DNA of 47,006 nt from positions 120,632 to 167,637 of the forward strand of contig NZ_JAAZWC010000011.1 of assembly GCF_013185195.1 (NCBI RefSeq). The letters run 5' to 3'. The position numbers and the translations under genes are program-made. This stretch comes from Saccharibacillus qingshengii. GTDB lineage: Bacteria > Bacillota > Bacilli > Paenibacillales > Paenibacillaceae. Shown one piece after another: positions 1 through 8,491 of this stretch (its first letter is position 1; the number at the start of each line of letters is the position of its first letter). The notes beneath the pieces are model-generated. The model did no database searches. It was not told where the DNA came from and was given only the letters and a program-made list of their open reading frames with translations.

Positions 1-195
1 AAGAGGTTAGGTTACGCCCCTCGAAAACCCGCTTGAACCATGCGTGTTTCCGATGAACGCAAACCTTGGATTTAATCCGTTCAAGGTACAAGTACCTTGA
101 CCGATAAAGAGGTTAGGTTACGCCCCTCGAAAACCCGCTTGAACCATGCGTGTTTCCGATGAACGCAAACCTTGGATTTAATCCGGTCAAGGTAC
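1..195. repeat. 89-bp direct repeat, two copies
   Basis: Positions 1-89 and 107-195 are the same 89-bp sequence with one mismatch (position 80 t, position 186 g). The 17 bp between them complete a palindrome with the end of copy one: TCAAGGTAC (81-89), two A, then GTACCTTGA (92-100). The repeat lies downstream of the fabK stop codon and codes for nothing convincing. It could be an intergenic repeat family or a tandem duplication; the window edge hides whether more copies lie to the left. Confidence 0.9.
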
Positions 196-218
196 TAGGT
201 GCGTGGTTCCGGATCGGA

Positions 219-1178
219 TTAGACCCGAACCGGCGATTTGGCCGCGATTTGCAGATTGCCGAGACGGTTGAGCAGCAGCTGCGCTTCCTCGAACATGCCG
301 GTAATCATTTCTTCGACGGTCGTCATTTCGTTGCACATCCCTGCAATTTGTCCGGCCATGACGGAACCGCGTTCGGTATCGCCTTCGAATACGGCGCGGC
401 GCAGGGAACCCAGGCTGATCTTCTCCAGTTCTTCGCGGGAAGCATGTTCGTTCTCCAGCTTGAGGAACTCGGCAATCATACTGTTCTTGATACTGCGCAC
501 GGGACCGCCGATACTGCGGCCGGTCACGGTGGTGCTGGTATCGTCGGCATCGAGTACGGCCTGCTTGAAGTTGTCGTGGGTTGGACATTCCACCGTGGTC
601 AGGAAGCGGGTACCGACCTGTACGCCCTGCGCGCCGAGTGCGAATACCGCCGCGATGCCGCGTCCGTCGGCTACACCGCCTGCGGCGACGACCGGAATGG
701 ATACCGCGCTTACGACCTGCGGAACCAGTGCCATCGTTGTCGTCTCGCCGACGTGGCCGCCGGCTTCGGTCCCTTCCGCCACGAGCGCGTCGACGCCGAG
801 CGCCTCCATCTTCTTGGCAATCTTGACGGACGGAATAACCGCGATCACGGTCAGGCCGTGTTCTTTGAAGATCGGCATATACGGAGCCGGCGTGCCGGCG
901 CCCGTAGTGACGATCTTCACGCCTTCTTCGACAATGACTTCGATCAATTCGGGAATATTGTGCATCATCAGCATCAGATTGACGGCAAAGGGTTTGTCGG
1001 TCGCGGCTTTGACTTTGCGGATTTCTTCGCGCAGCGTATCGGCGGTCATCCCGCCGGAACCGATAATGCCCAGGCCTCCGGCGTTGGATACGGCGCTGAC
1101 GAGCGGTTCGCGGGCAATCTGGGCCATAGCGCCCTGGAAGATCGGATATTGGATGCCGAGCAGTTCGGTGATAGTCAT
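219..1178 (-). CDS. fabK: FabK-like enoyl-ACP reductase II / nitronate monooxygenase family flavoprotein
   Basis: A 319-residue TIM-barrel FMN protein of the NPD/FabK family. It begins TELLGIQYPIFQGAMA, followed by GGLGIIGSGG, a phosphate-binding TTGAG loop and the AEGTEAGGHVG segment holding the family's catalytic His; VQVGTRF and GSVMAGQIAG follow. From memory the whole length follows streptococcal FabK, which reduces enoyl-ACP with NAD(P)H in the last step of fatty-acid elongation. Nitronate monooxygenase is the alternative, since the families overlap. The ATG at 1178 is chosen because GGAGG (1187-1191) sits 8 nt upstream; a TTG at 1193 would overlap that site. It is the last gene after a CoA-transferase and an organic-acid carrier, with a 142-bp gap, so a catabolic oxidoreductase role is also possible. 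Confidence 0.85.
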   Translation of the reverse strand: MTITELLGIQYPIFQGAMAQIAREPLVSAVSNAGGLGIIGSGGMTADTLREEIRKVKAATDKPFAVNLMLMMHNIPELIEVIVEEGVKIVTTGAGTPAPYMPIFKEHGLTVIAVIPSVKIAKKMEALGVDALVAEGTEAGGHVGETTTMALVPQVVSAVSIPVVAAGGVADGRGIAAVFALGAQGVQVGTRFLTTVECPTHDNFKQAVLDADDTSTTVTGRSIGGPVRSIKNSMIAEFLKLENEHASREELEKISLGSLRRAVFEGDTERGSVMAGQIAGMCNEMTTVEEMITGMFEEAQLLLNRLGNLQIAAKSPVRV

Positions 1179-1320
1179 GAGTAATTCCTCCAAGTTAAGA
1201 TAATGGGTAGGGAAACGATGAAGCAGGCGGCGTTCGAACCCGGAGACTTCCGGGCCTCGGCCGCCCCGATTGGTATGGACATTGGATAGGTGCGAAAAGC
1301 TTATGAGGCGGCGATCAAGG

Positions 1321-2586
1321 TTATGCGGCGCGGGTCGGCGTAATCGAAGTCTCGGCCGTCTTTTTCTCCATGGCTTTGAATACGAAGGTCAGAGCGAACC
1401 CGACCAATGCGATGACCAGTGCGATATAGAAAGCGTTGGTGAACACTCCGCCGTTCGCGGCGGCGACCGAACCGGCGATCCGGGGACCGAAGAAAGCCGC
1501 GCCGGAGTACCCGATAAAGGTAACGCCGTAGTTGACCCCGTAGTATTTCATGCCGAATTTCTCGCCGACGATCGAAGGGAAGATGCCCATCGTTCCGCCG
1601 AAGCAGAGGCCGATCCCGATGATCGCCACCGCGAAACCGACGATCGAAGACGACAGCGCGATAGTCAGCATCATCACGGCAATGACCAGATAGATAGCCA
1701 TCAGGCACTTGGTGCGTCCGATCCGGTCGGATACGGCGCCCCAGACGATCCGGCCCAGGCAGTTGCTGAGCGAGTACAAGCTGACGAACAGAGCGGCGCT
1801 GGCGGCGGTCAGACCGAACATGGTTTGCCCGATTACGGAAGCGTTGGCGGTGACCATCATGCCGGACAAGGCGCCGATCAGGAACAGGCAGGCGATGACG
1901 TAGAAAATAGGTTTGCGAATGATTTCGTGCCAGTTGAAGTTGGTTCCGCCCGGACGGCCGGCCGTGACCGGAGGCGTCCAGCCCAGCGGCGCATAGCCGA
2001 CAGGCGCGGCTTTGACCAGCAGTCCGCAGCCGAGGATGACGATCAGGAAAGCGGCGCCGAGCATCATCATGGCCGACTGCACGCCGGAACCGGTAATGAG
2101 AGCGTTGGCGATCGGAGCGATCACGATCGTGCCGCCGCCGTAGCCTGCGGTAACCAGACCGGCCGCAAGCCCTCTTTTATCCGGGAACAGCTTGACCGTA
2201 TTGCCGATGGTCGCCGAATAGACGATACCCTGGCCGATGCCCGTAATGACGCCGTAGGTCAGGTACAGCATCCAAGGTGCGGTGGCCAGGCCCGACAAGA
2301 TAAAGCCGATGCCGAACATCGCGCCGCCGAGGAAGATCGCGGTGCGGGCGCCTCCTTTATCGACGAGTTTGCCGCCGAGAATCATCGGGATCGGCGAGAT
2401 GGCGCCGTTGATGGTGAAGGCCATCATGATCTGCGGCATGGTGGCGTCGAACACTTTGCTCAGCGGCATGGCGAACACGCTGAACGCGTAGATCGAGCCG
2501 ACGCAGACATTGATCAGAATAGAAACGATCAGGATCGTCCAACGGTTCAAGTGGGGTTGGGCGGTCGATGAAAGAGTAGGGTTCAT
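1321..2586 (-). CDS. OFA-family MFS transporter (organic-acid carrier)
   Basis: A 421-residue protein with about 12 hydrophobic segments and the glycine-rich loops of the major facilitator superfamily. The N-terminal helix pattern RWTILIVSILINVCVGSIYAFSVF and the later RIVWGAVSDRIGRTK loop (MFS motif A type) are typical of the oxalate/formate antiporter-like (OFA) subfamily. Substrates of such proteins are small monocarboxylates or dicarboxylates, many unidentified. The ATG at 2586 has a good AAGGAG site; an upstream in-frame extension to 2676 runs into the preceding gene and is rejected. It lies 37 bp after a CoA-transferase gene on the same strand. Import of a carboxylate followed by activation to its CoA ester is a reasonable reading, but the substrate is inferred only. 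Confidence 0.87.
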   Translation of the reverse strand: MNPTLSSTAQPHLNRWTILIVSILINVCVGSIYAFSVFAMPLSKVFDATMPQIMMAFTINGAISPIPMILGGKLVDKGGARTAIFLGGAMFGIGFILSGLATAPWMLYLTYGVITGIGQGIVYSATIGNTVKLFPDKRGLAAGLVTAGYGGGTIVIAPIANALITGSGVQSAMMMLGAAFLIVILGCGLLVKAAPVGYAPLGWTPPVTAGRPGGTNFNWHEIIRKPIFYVIACLFLIGALSGMMVTANASVIGQTMFGLTAASAALFVSLYSLSNCLGRIVWGAVSDRIGRTKCLMAIYLVIAVMMLTIALSSSIVGFAVAIIGIGLCFGGTMGIFPSIVGEKFGMKYYGVNYGVTFIGYSGAAFFGPRIAGSVAAANGGVFTNAFYIALVIALVGFALTFVFKAMEKKTAETSITPTRAA

Positions 2587-2623
2587 GGTTGATATTCTCC
2601 TTTTGGCTTGGGGAATGGATAGA

Positions 2624-4225
2624 CTAACCGATCGAGATCGGCTCCGGACGAACCTTCGAAGCTTGGCGTTCTGCAATGATGGATTTCAGCTGTCCCCAGT
2701 GTTCGCGGAACATGCCCGGATCCATCGTCTTCAGATCGTCCGCGACAGCCGGAGCAAATTCCATCTGATCGAGAATATGCTGCTGGAGATCGATGCCCGG
2801 CGCAATCTCGGTCAGTGTCATGATGCCTTCGCGCAGTTCGAACACGGCGCGCTCCGTGACGTAAATAACCGGCTGTTTGACTTTGGCGGCGTAAGAGCCG
2901 CTGAACGTCACCTGCTGCACGTTCTTCAGGAACTTCTTCGCTTTGCCTTCCTGCACGATCTTCAGCTGTCCGTCTTCGACCCGCACTTCCAGGCCTCCCG
3001 CTGTAAAGGTACCGGCGAATACCAGCTTCTTGGCGGCCTGCGAGATATTGATGAAGCCGCCGCAGCCTGCGACCCGCGTGCCGAACTTACTGACGTTGAC
3101 GTTGCCGAATTGGTCGGTCTGCGCCAGGCCCAGCACGGACAAGTCGATACCGCCGCCGTCATAGAAGTCGAACTGCGCATCGTGGTCGACGATCGCTTCG
3201 GAATTGTACGCATGGCCGAAGTCTTTTAAGCCGGCAGGTACGCCTCCGACCGAACCGGCTTCCGTCGTCAGGATCAGCTGATCGCTGACGCCTTCTTCGG
3301 CGGCGACCGTGGACACGTTGACCGGGATTCCGACGCCGAGATTCAGGATCGTGTTCGGAACAAGCTCGGCGGCCGAGCGGCGCGAGATGATCTTGCGCTC
3401 GTCGAGCGGGATGCGCTCCATATCTTCAAGCGGCACTTTGACCTGGCCGGAGAAAGCCGGATTGTACAGCGTGTTTTCCGTCTGGAAATGATTTTCCGGC
3501 TTCGAGACGACCAGATGGTCGATCAGGATGCCCGGGACTTTGACCTGTTTGGGATTCAGCGTTCCGTTCTTGGCAATCGTCTCGACCTGGGCGATCACGA
3601 TCCCGCCGGAATTGCGTACGGCCTGGGCGATCGGCAGCACTTCCATATGAAGGCCTTCTTTCTCCAGCGTCAGGTTGCCGTTCTCGTCGGCGACCGTGCC
3701 GCGGATCAGGGCGACCTGGATCGGGAACGTTTTGTAGAACAGCCATTCTTCGCCTTCCAGCTCGATCACCTTCACCAGATCTTCCTTGGACGAAGGCGAC
3801 ATCCGCCCGCCTTCGAGCCGCGGATCGACGAAAGTCTCCAAGCCGACCTTCGTAATGACGCCCGGCCGCTTGGCCGCAATCTCGCGGAACAGCTGCGTAA
3901 TGACGCCCTGCGGCAGATTGTACGCTTCGCATTTGTCTTCTTCGATCAGTTTGGCCATACCCGGCGAAGCGATCGCGATCCCGCCGATCCAGCGTTTGAT
4001 GAGTCCTTCGTGGCCGAGCCGGCTCATGCCTTTCTCGCGGCGATTCCCTACGGCACTGGCATGGACGACGGTCAGATTGCGCGGTGCGCCGCTCTGCATA
4101 AAGCGCTCTTCGATCGCGATGCCCATTTCTTCCGCCCAGCAGGACAAGCCGAAGCCGCTTGCCGCGACCGTGTCCCCATCCTGGATTAACGCTGCCGCTT
4201 CGGCGGCTGTAATAACTTTCGACAT
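2624..4225 (-). CDS. Acyl-CoA:carboxylate CoA-transferase, fused alpha-beta (family I)
   Basis: A 533-residue protein that fuses the two halves of a family I CoA-transferase, as in propionate/acetoacetate CoA-transferases (YdiF/Pct type). It moves CoA between acyl-CoA and a free carboxylate through a glutamyl-CoA thioester. The N-terminal half starts SKVITAAEAAALIQDGDTVAASGFG. The C-terminal half has NLGVGIP (about 295-301) and the sequence TTEAGSVGG, whose Glu322 is the expected catalytic residue. Length is normal for the fused type. The ATG at 4225 follows GAGGAG at good spacing. It is the first gene of the three-gene minus-strand set and lies just downstream of two inverted repeats that may be operators. 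The carboxylate specificity cannot be read from the sequence. Confidence 0.9.
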   Translation of the reverse strand: MSKVITAAEAAALIQDGDTVAASGFGLSCWAEEMGIAIEERFMQSGAPRNLTVVHASAVGNRREKGMSRLGHEGLIKRWIGGIAIASPGMAKLIEEDKCEAYNLPQGVITQLFREIAAKRPGVITKVGLETFVDPRLEGGRMSPSSKEDLVKVIELEGEEWLFYKTFPIQVALIRGTVADENGNLTLEKEGLHMEVLPIAQAVRNSGGIVIAQVETIAKNGTLNPKQVKVPGILIDHLVVSKPENHFQTENTLYNPAFSGQVKVPLEDMERIPLDERKIISRRSAAELVPNTILNLGVGIPVNVSTVAAEEGVSDQLILTTEAGSVGGVPAGLKDFGHAYNSEAIVDHDAQFDFYDGGGIDLSVLGLAQTDQFGNVNVSKFGTRVAGCGGFINISQAAKKLVFAGTFTAGGLEVRVEDGQLKIVQEGKAKKFLKNVQQVTFSGSYAAKVKQPVIYVTERAVFELREGIMTLTEIAPGIDLQQHILDQMEFAPAVADDLKTMDPGMFREHWGQLKSIIAERQASKVRPEPISIG

Positions 4226-4713
4226 ATGAATTCACTCCTCTATCAGAATGGAAAAGATACGATGGGTTGAAATGTGAAACGGTTCACTTAATGTGTCGTG
4301 TATGATGTGAAAACTTTCACTTGTAGAGTAACGCGGGAAAAAGTGCCCGTCAACGGGCAGGGAACGGTCGGTGAATCCGGATAAAAAGTGCCGCAATATT
4401 GCGACTTCGGCTGCCGGAACGACTCGGGATCTCAAGGTTTGGCGCTTCCGGCAGCCGGATCCGAGGCCTGACGTTCCGCTTCCGGGCGCTCACAGGCGGG
4501 ATTGACCGCTGTCGCAAAAAAGCGACAGGTTGGAAGCATCAAACGAACGGCTGCCCAGCCAGGAAACTTCGAAGCTTCTTTTTGCAAAAAGGGAGAAAGA
4601 GATCGCGGATCCTCATCCGCCGGCTGCCTGTACGGGCAGGGAGAGCTGGGGAACAGAAAATTGACGAAATGGTGACGAACGCCGAATAGGCATTTTTGCA
4701 ACAAAAGGGCAAA
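4226..4713. other. Non-coding region upstream of the CoA-transferase operon
   Basis: There is no convincing gene in this stretch. It holds the ribosome-binding site of the CoA-transferase, the two inverted repeats listed separately at 4274-4287 and 4307-4320, and GC-rich sequence from about 4400 onward in which I see no further signal until the hairpin at 4714. Short open frames on both strands here lack ribosome-binding sites and recognisable protein features. Confidence 0.6.
4274..4320. promoter_or_regulatory. Pair of GTGAA-type inverted repeats, candidate operators
   Basis: GTGAA-ACGG-TTCAC (4274-4287) and GTGAAA-AC-TTTCAC (4307-4320) are two 14-bp palindromes of the same kind, 33 bp apart centre to centre (about three helical turns). 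They lie 49-95 bp upstream of the CoA-transferase start. This is the arrangement of a dimeric repressor or activator binding two sites on one DNA face. No regulator gene is adjacent, so the protein is unknown. Confidence 0.6.
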
Positions 4714-4746
4714 AGCCGCACCCGTTGGATCGAACGGAATGCGGCT
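4714..4746 (-). terminator. Hairpin terminator of the CdsA-like gene
   Basis: The arms AGCCGCA (4714-4720) and TGCGGCT (4740-4746), with an inner CCGTT/AACGG pairing, form a stem-loop. Read on the minus strand it is followed by TTTTGCCCTTTTG. It lies 20 bp past the stop codon of the minus-strand gene at 4766. Confidence 0.7.
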
Positions 4747-4765
4747 TGCGGAATTCGGAACTTTT

Positions 4766-5683
4766 TTACATGAAATCGAAGAAGTATCGCACCGTATGGA
4801 AAAACACGGGCGCCGTATACGTCAAACTGTCGATCTGGCTCAGATAACTTTTCTTGAGCGTAGCCGCTTTGTCTTCGTCTCCTACCAGCAGATCGCGCTT
4901 CAGCACGGAGACGGTCAGGCTGCCGAAGAATCCGGCGAGTGCCAGCAGGGCGCCGAACCATACCGCCGCAGTGGGACTGAACGGGGTCAGATACGGAGCC
5001 AGCAGCGTCGAAGCGCCCGTCGTGACGAGAAACGAACAAACGAATCCTTCCCAGGTGAGATAGGGATTGGAGGTCGGCACGACTTTCTTTTTGCCAAAAT
5101 AGAGCGAGACCACCGTATGGATCACATCGTTCAGCTGCGTCAGCACGACAAGGAACAGGACAAGCCCGCCTCCGTATTGGGGCGTCGCGAACTGGAAATA
5201 CGCCAGGTGGCTGAGACCGAACACCATGAGCATCAGTCCCCACTGGGTCGAGCTGACGCTGCGCAGGAAGCCGAATATCCCTTTGCCCAGAAGACGGGGG
5301 ATCGGCAGGATCAAGAACACATACAGAGGAATGAATACGATAAACATGCCGTACCAGCCGGTATAGATCCAGTAGAACTGCACCGGAATCGCGAGATACG
5401 CCCATAGAAACAGCCGCCGGTCCGCTTTGCGGGTGCCCCGGATCATCGAGAAGTATTCTTTGAGCGCGAAGAAACAGAGGACCATCAGCGAGACCAGCGA
5501 TACGGCGGGCGTGAACAAAGTAGCGAGGCAGAAAATGAAGAACATGCCCCACCAGGTTTTCATCCGGGTGCCGATCGAAGAGTAGTCTTTGCCCGGCTGG
5601 CTGCGGCTGACAAACACGTAGACGAGATTGGCGGCAATCAGCACGCCAAGAACAAGCAGAAGCACAATATAGGAACTGAACAA
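4766..5683 (-). CDS. CdsA-like phosphatidate cytidylyltransferase family membrane protein
   Basis: A 305-residue polytopic membrane protein with about eight hydrophobic segments. Its C-terminal part reads SVLKRDLLVGDEDK...SQIDSLTYTAPVFFHTVRYFF, which follows the CdsA signature region (S-x-x-KR...D-x-LD-S). CdsA makes CDP-diacylglycerol from phosphatidate and CTP. The HGG segment normally just before the D-R motif is replaced by KKSYLSQ, so this is one of the divergent YnbB-type homologues whose reaction is not established. The start is a TTG at 5683 with only a weak upstream GGTGA; no better start is visible. It is transcribed alone, divergently from the hydrolase gene at 5795, and ends at a hairpin terminator. 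Confidence 0.75.
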   Translation of the reverse strand: MFSSYIVLLLVLGVLIAANLVYVFVSRSQPGKDYSSIGTRMKTWWGMFFIFCLATLFTPAVSLVSLMVLCFFALKEYFSMIRGTRKADRRLFLWAYLAIPVQFYWIYTGWYGMFIVFIPLYVFLILPIPRLLGKGIFGFLRSVSSTQWGLMLMVFGLSHLAYFQFATPQYGGGLVLFLVVLTQLNDVIHTVVSLYFGKKKVVPTSNPYLTWEGFVCSFLVTTGASTLLAPYLTPFSPTAAVWFGALLALAGFFGSLTVSVLKRDLLVGDEDKAATLKKSYLSQIDSLTYTAPVFFHTVRYFFDFM

Positions 5684-5794
5684 GCGATCACCAACTTAGG
5701 GTTAAAGTAGCAGTCCGTGTAAGCCTGCGTATGCTATCATAAAGGAATCATTCAAAAAGGCGCAATACGAAACTTGTCCCGGAAGGGGAGAGCG

Positions 5795-6367
5795 ATGATG
5801 ACGGATCAACGGTCCGTGTATATTCTGCTGACGAATACGGGTACGCTGTTTACGAAGATGATTCGAACGTATACGCGTGCCCCTTACAATCATGCCTCGA
5901 TCGCGTTCGACCGCGAGCTGACGGAACTGTACAGTTTCGGCCGCAAAAACCCGTACAATCCGATCGACGGCGGCTTCGTCCGCGAAGATATCCGTACGGG
6001 CACGTTCAGCCGCTACCCGAACACGACCTGCGTCATCTATGAACTGCAGGTGACGGAGCGCGAAGTGGAGAAAATGCGGCGGGTGCTGAACGTGTTTATC
6101 CGCAGCCGGGAAAAGTATCTCTATAATCTGCTGGGCATCATCGGCGTGGCGTTCAAAGAGCCGGTGGAGTTCAGCAACTCGTATTTCTGTTCGCAGTTCG
6201 TGGCCGAGATCCTGCATCGTTCGGGTATCAAGATCTGGAACAAGCTTCCCGCGCTCGTGACGCCGGACGACTTCCGCCAGAATGAACGGCTGGAATTGGT
6301 GTACGAAGGCAGGCTGAACGAATATGCGTATATCCGCGCCGAAGCGCAAACGGAAGAAAAGGGCTGA
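5795..6367 (+). CDS. YiiX/YebB-like permuted NlpC/P60 cysteine hydrolase
   Basis: About 190 residues. The order of conserved residues is His first (YNHASIAFDREL) and Cys later (SYFCSQFVAEIL). This is the circularly permuted papain-like fold of the YiiX/YaeF/LRAT group, whose members act as lipid, amide or peptidoglycan hydrolases or acyltransferases. YSFGRK and the final TPDDFRQ segment also fit this family. There is no signal peptide, so it is probably cytosolic. Two ATGs (5795 and 5798) follow GGAAGGGGAG (5781-5790); the first is used, and the second has slightly better spacing. A TTG at 5774 lies before the ribosome-binding site and is rejected. A TGnTATCAT extended -10 at 5732-5740 may be its promoter. 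It is followed after 27 bp by the SEC-C gene, so the two are probably co-transcribed. Confidence 0.8.
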   Translation: MMTDQRSVYILLTNTGTLFTKMIRTYTRAPYNHASIAFDRELTELYSFGRKNPYNPIDGGFVREDIRTGTFSRYPNTTCVIYELQVTEREVEKMRRVLNVFIRSREKYLYNLLGIIGVAFKEPVEFSNSYFCSQFVAEILHRSGIKIWNKLPALVTPDDFRQNERLELVYEGRLNEYAYIRAEAQTEEKG

Positions 6368-6394
6368 ACAGCCGCAACAAAAGGAGAGAATACT

Positions 6395-7033
6395 TTGAAA
6401 ATCGGAAGAAATGACCCCTGCTACTGCGGTTCGGGCAAAAAGTACAAAAAGTGCTGCATCGACAAAGAGTTTGCCGTGATCGATTCGGTCAAGTTCGCAA
6501 GTCTGCAAAAAGCCGATCCGGCGTTTGCTCCGCGCATCTATTACGTAGACCGGATCACCGGGTTGAACGGCCGTCTGCGGACGGAAGCGCGCTCGGAAGG
6601 GCTGGATGCCGACCTGATGGCGCTGGCCGGCGATCTGCTGGAAGATCTGGAGAGCGGGCGCCTGCACGCGTCCACGCGTTACGGCGAAGGGTTCCGCCCG
6701 TCGGAGCGCCGGCTGCTCGAAGAGCTGGCGAACCGCGTCTGGGGCGGATTGATCCTGGGCGGGTTCCAGGAGCAGGACGTGCTGCGTCCGCTGCTGGCTT
6801 TTGCCGCGGAAGCGCTGACCGCTGGGTTCGGCGAGACGCCGCCGGTGTCCGGCGCGCTGCTGGTCACCGGCGAAGACGGGGAGCTGCTGCGCTGGGAGCT
6901 GACGGCAGGCGGCGCGGAGACCCCGGCGGGCGTTCAAGCGAGCGGATCGCAAAGCGAAGGCCAGGCGGATAAAGCGGAAGCTGCAGGCGAGTCGGCAGGG
7001 TTCGAACTGGTTTTTGAAGCGGAGGCCGAGTAG
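6395..7033 (+). CDS. SEC-C motif protein of unknown function
   Basis: 212 residues. The N-terminus, [20 protein letters not shown], is a complete SEC-C zinc-binding motif (C-x-C-x8-C-C), the same module found at the end of SecA and in many small bacterial proteins where it mediates protein or ribosome contacts. After it come about 120 helical residues with no family I recognise, then a low-complexity Ala/Gly/Glu/Gln-rich tail (from about residue 165). The start is a TTG at 6395, set by AAGGAGA immediately upstream and by the motif beginning right at the N-terminus. It is co-directional with the YiiX-like gene and ends before a strong terminator. Confidence 0.8.
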   Translation: MKIGRNDPCYCGSGKKYKKCCIDKEFAVIDSVKFASLQKADPAFAPRIYYVDRITGLNGRLRTEARSEGLDADLMALAGDLLEDLESGRLHASTRYGEGFRPSERRLLEELANRVWGGLILGGFQEQDVLRPLLAFAAEALTAGFGETPPVSGALLVTGEDGELLRWELTAGGAETPAGVQASGSQSEGQADKAEAAGESAGFELVFEAEAE

Positions 7034-7054
7034 CGGATCGTGTACACCGTATAG

Positions 7055-7090
7055 AAACAGCCCGGCTGCCGATAAGCAGCCGGGCTGTTT
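7055..7090. terminator. Strong bidirectional terminator
   Basis: A 15-bp perfect stem, 7055-7069 with 7076-7090, around the loop CGATAA, flanked by A and T runs on both sides. It can stop the SEC-C gene (plus) and also transcription past the histidine kinase (minus). Confidence 0.9.
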
Positions 7091-7141
7091 GTTAGGTCGC
7101 TAGTTCGGCAGGGCTGCGGCACCTTTCCTTGCTGCGCCGCG

Positions 7142-8491
7142 TTACGCCGGGAACTCCGCCGTAAACGTCGTGATTTCGCCCGGTACGCTGGCTGCCGAGA
7201 GGCGGCCTTTGTGCTGCTCGACGATCGACTTCGCGATCGCAAGACCCAGGCCGTGCCCGCCCTGGGAGCGGGTCCGCGACTGATCGGTGCGGTAGAAGCG
7301 ATCGAAGATTCGCGGCAGATGCTCGGCGGGAATGCCTTCGCCGGTGTTGCCGACCGAGAGTGCGATCTCGCCCTGCCCGCGTTTGAGCGACAGTGTGACC
7401 GAGCCGCGAGTGTTCGCGTATTTGATCGCGTTGTCGAGCAGGATCATCGTCACCTGCACGATCTGCTCGCGGCTGCCGACAAGGTGCAGATCCGGCTCGA
7501 TCTCGTAATCGAGCGACAGATCCTTTTCGAAAATGACGGCTTCCATCGTCAGCATCACGTTCTCGACCGCTTCGCTCAGATCGAAGCGGGAGTGGACCAT
7601 CCGCATCCGCGAATCGTCCATCTCGGTCAGATACAGCAGATCGCCGGTCAGCTTCGCCATGCGTTCGGTCTCCGACTTGATGTAGAGCAGCCATTTTTCC
7701 TGGCTGCGGATACTCTCGTCGCGGTTCGCGAGCAGCACGTCGGCGTTCGTATTGATGACCGCAAGCGGCGTCTTGAGTTCGTGCGAAGCGTCGCCGATAA
7801 ACTGCTTCTGCTTCTCGAACGCTTCGCGCACCGGCGCAATCGAGCGGTTCGCGAAGAAGCGGCTGAAGAAGAACAGCACGACGAGCATAGCCAATCCTAC
7901 GGCCGTAAACGTATAGATCAGCGTCTTGAGGATGGCCTGGCGCGCCGTCGTATCGATAAAGACGTACATCGCGCCGCTGCCGGTCTGCACCCGGCTGAAC
8001 GTCCAGCGGCTGTCGTCCAGCGTGAATTCGCCGCGGTCGCCGCCGTCCGCCGCCGCCAGCCGGAGCGCTTCGGCGTAGAACTCGTCGGTCATGCTGAAGC
8101 GGGATTCCGTCTCCGTCAGGGTACCTGCCGAGTCGGCGCGCAGCATGAACGATACGGAGCGCTGCGGCGGTTCGCCCATCTCTCCGCCGAATCCGCCGCC
8201 CTGATCTCCCGCCGCATCGTCGGCCGCTCCGCCGGGGAGATTTCCGTGGACGTTGTCGCCCTGCGGCTCGCCTCCGCCTCCGCCGTCCCGATACATATTG
8301 GTCGTGCGCATAAGATCCATGCCGATCTCGCCCTGCACCTGCCGGTAGGTGATCGTATAGATCGCCGCGAAGGCGACCAGCATAATGACGACGATCGTAA
8401 CCAGATTGACGATGAGGAAGCGGTCGCGCAGTTTTCTGAACAGCGGATTCGACAGGTCGGGTTTGACGGCCGTGCCGGTTCTTTTCCCCAT
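7142..8491 (-). CDS. Two-component sensor histidine kinase
   Basis: 449 residues. Transmembrane helix 1 is at about 24-47, then comes a roughly 140-residue extracytoplasmic sensor region with a glycine/asparagine-rich stretch, and helix 2 at about 190-212. A very short HAMP-like linker leads to the H-box SHELKTPL with phospho-acceptor His237. The catalytic domain shows an N-box (LDNAIKY), GEGIP (G1), FDRFYRTD (F) and GHGLGLAI (G2), so it should be active. The ATG overlaps the response-regulator stop codon (TGATG), giving translational coupling. The pair diverges from the VTC/DUF4956 operon, and the shared promoter motif described below argues that this operon is its target. The signal it senses is unknown. 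Confidence 0.95.
   Translation of the reverse strand: MGKRTGTAVKPDLSNPLFRKLRDRFLIVNLVTIVVIMLVAFAAIYTITYRQVQGEIGMDLMRTTNMYRDGGGGGEPQGDNVHGNLPGGAADDAAGDQGGGFGGEMGEPPQRSVSFMLRADSAGTLTETESRFSMTDEFYAEALRLAAADGGDRGEFTLDDSRWTFSRVQTGSGAMYVFIDTTARQAILKTLIYTFTAVGLAMLVVLFFFSRFFANRSIAPVREAFEKQKQFIGDASHELKTPLAVINTNADVLLANRDESIRSQEKWLLYIKSETERMAKLTGDLLYLTEMDDSRMRMVHSRFDLSEAVENVMLTMEAVIFEKDLSLDYEIEPDLHLVGSREQIVQVTMILLDNAIKYANTRGSVTLSLKRGQGEIALSVGNTGEGIPAEHLPRIFDRFYRTDQSRTRSQGGHGLGLAIAKSIVEQHKGRLSAASVPGEITTFTAEFPA

Noticed and set aside
1270-2571. A 433-residue frame opposite the MFS carrier, rich in Asp, Arg and His
   Set aside because: The low-complexity charged product is the mirror of a hydrophobic membrane protein; there is no real domain.
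4399-4689. Short open frames on both strands in the gap at 4230-4710
   Set aside because: No ribosome-binding site, no recognisable protein pattern, and they overlap each other.
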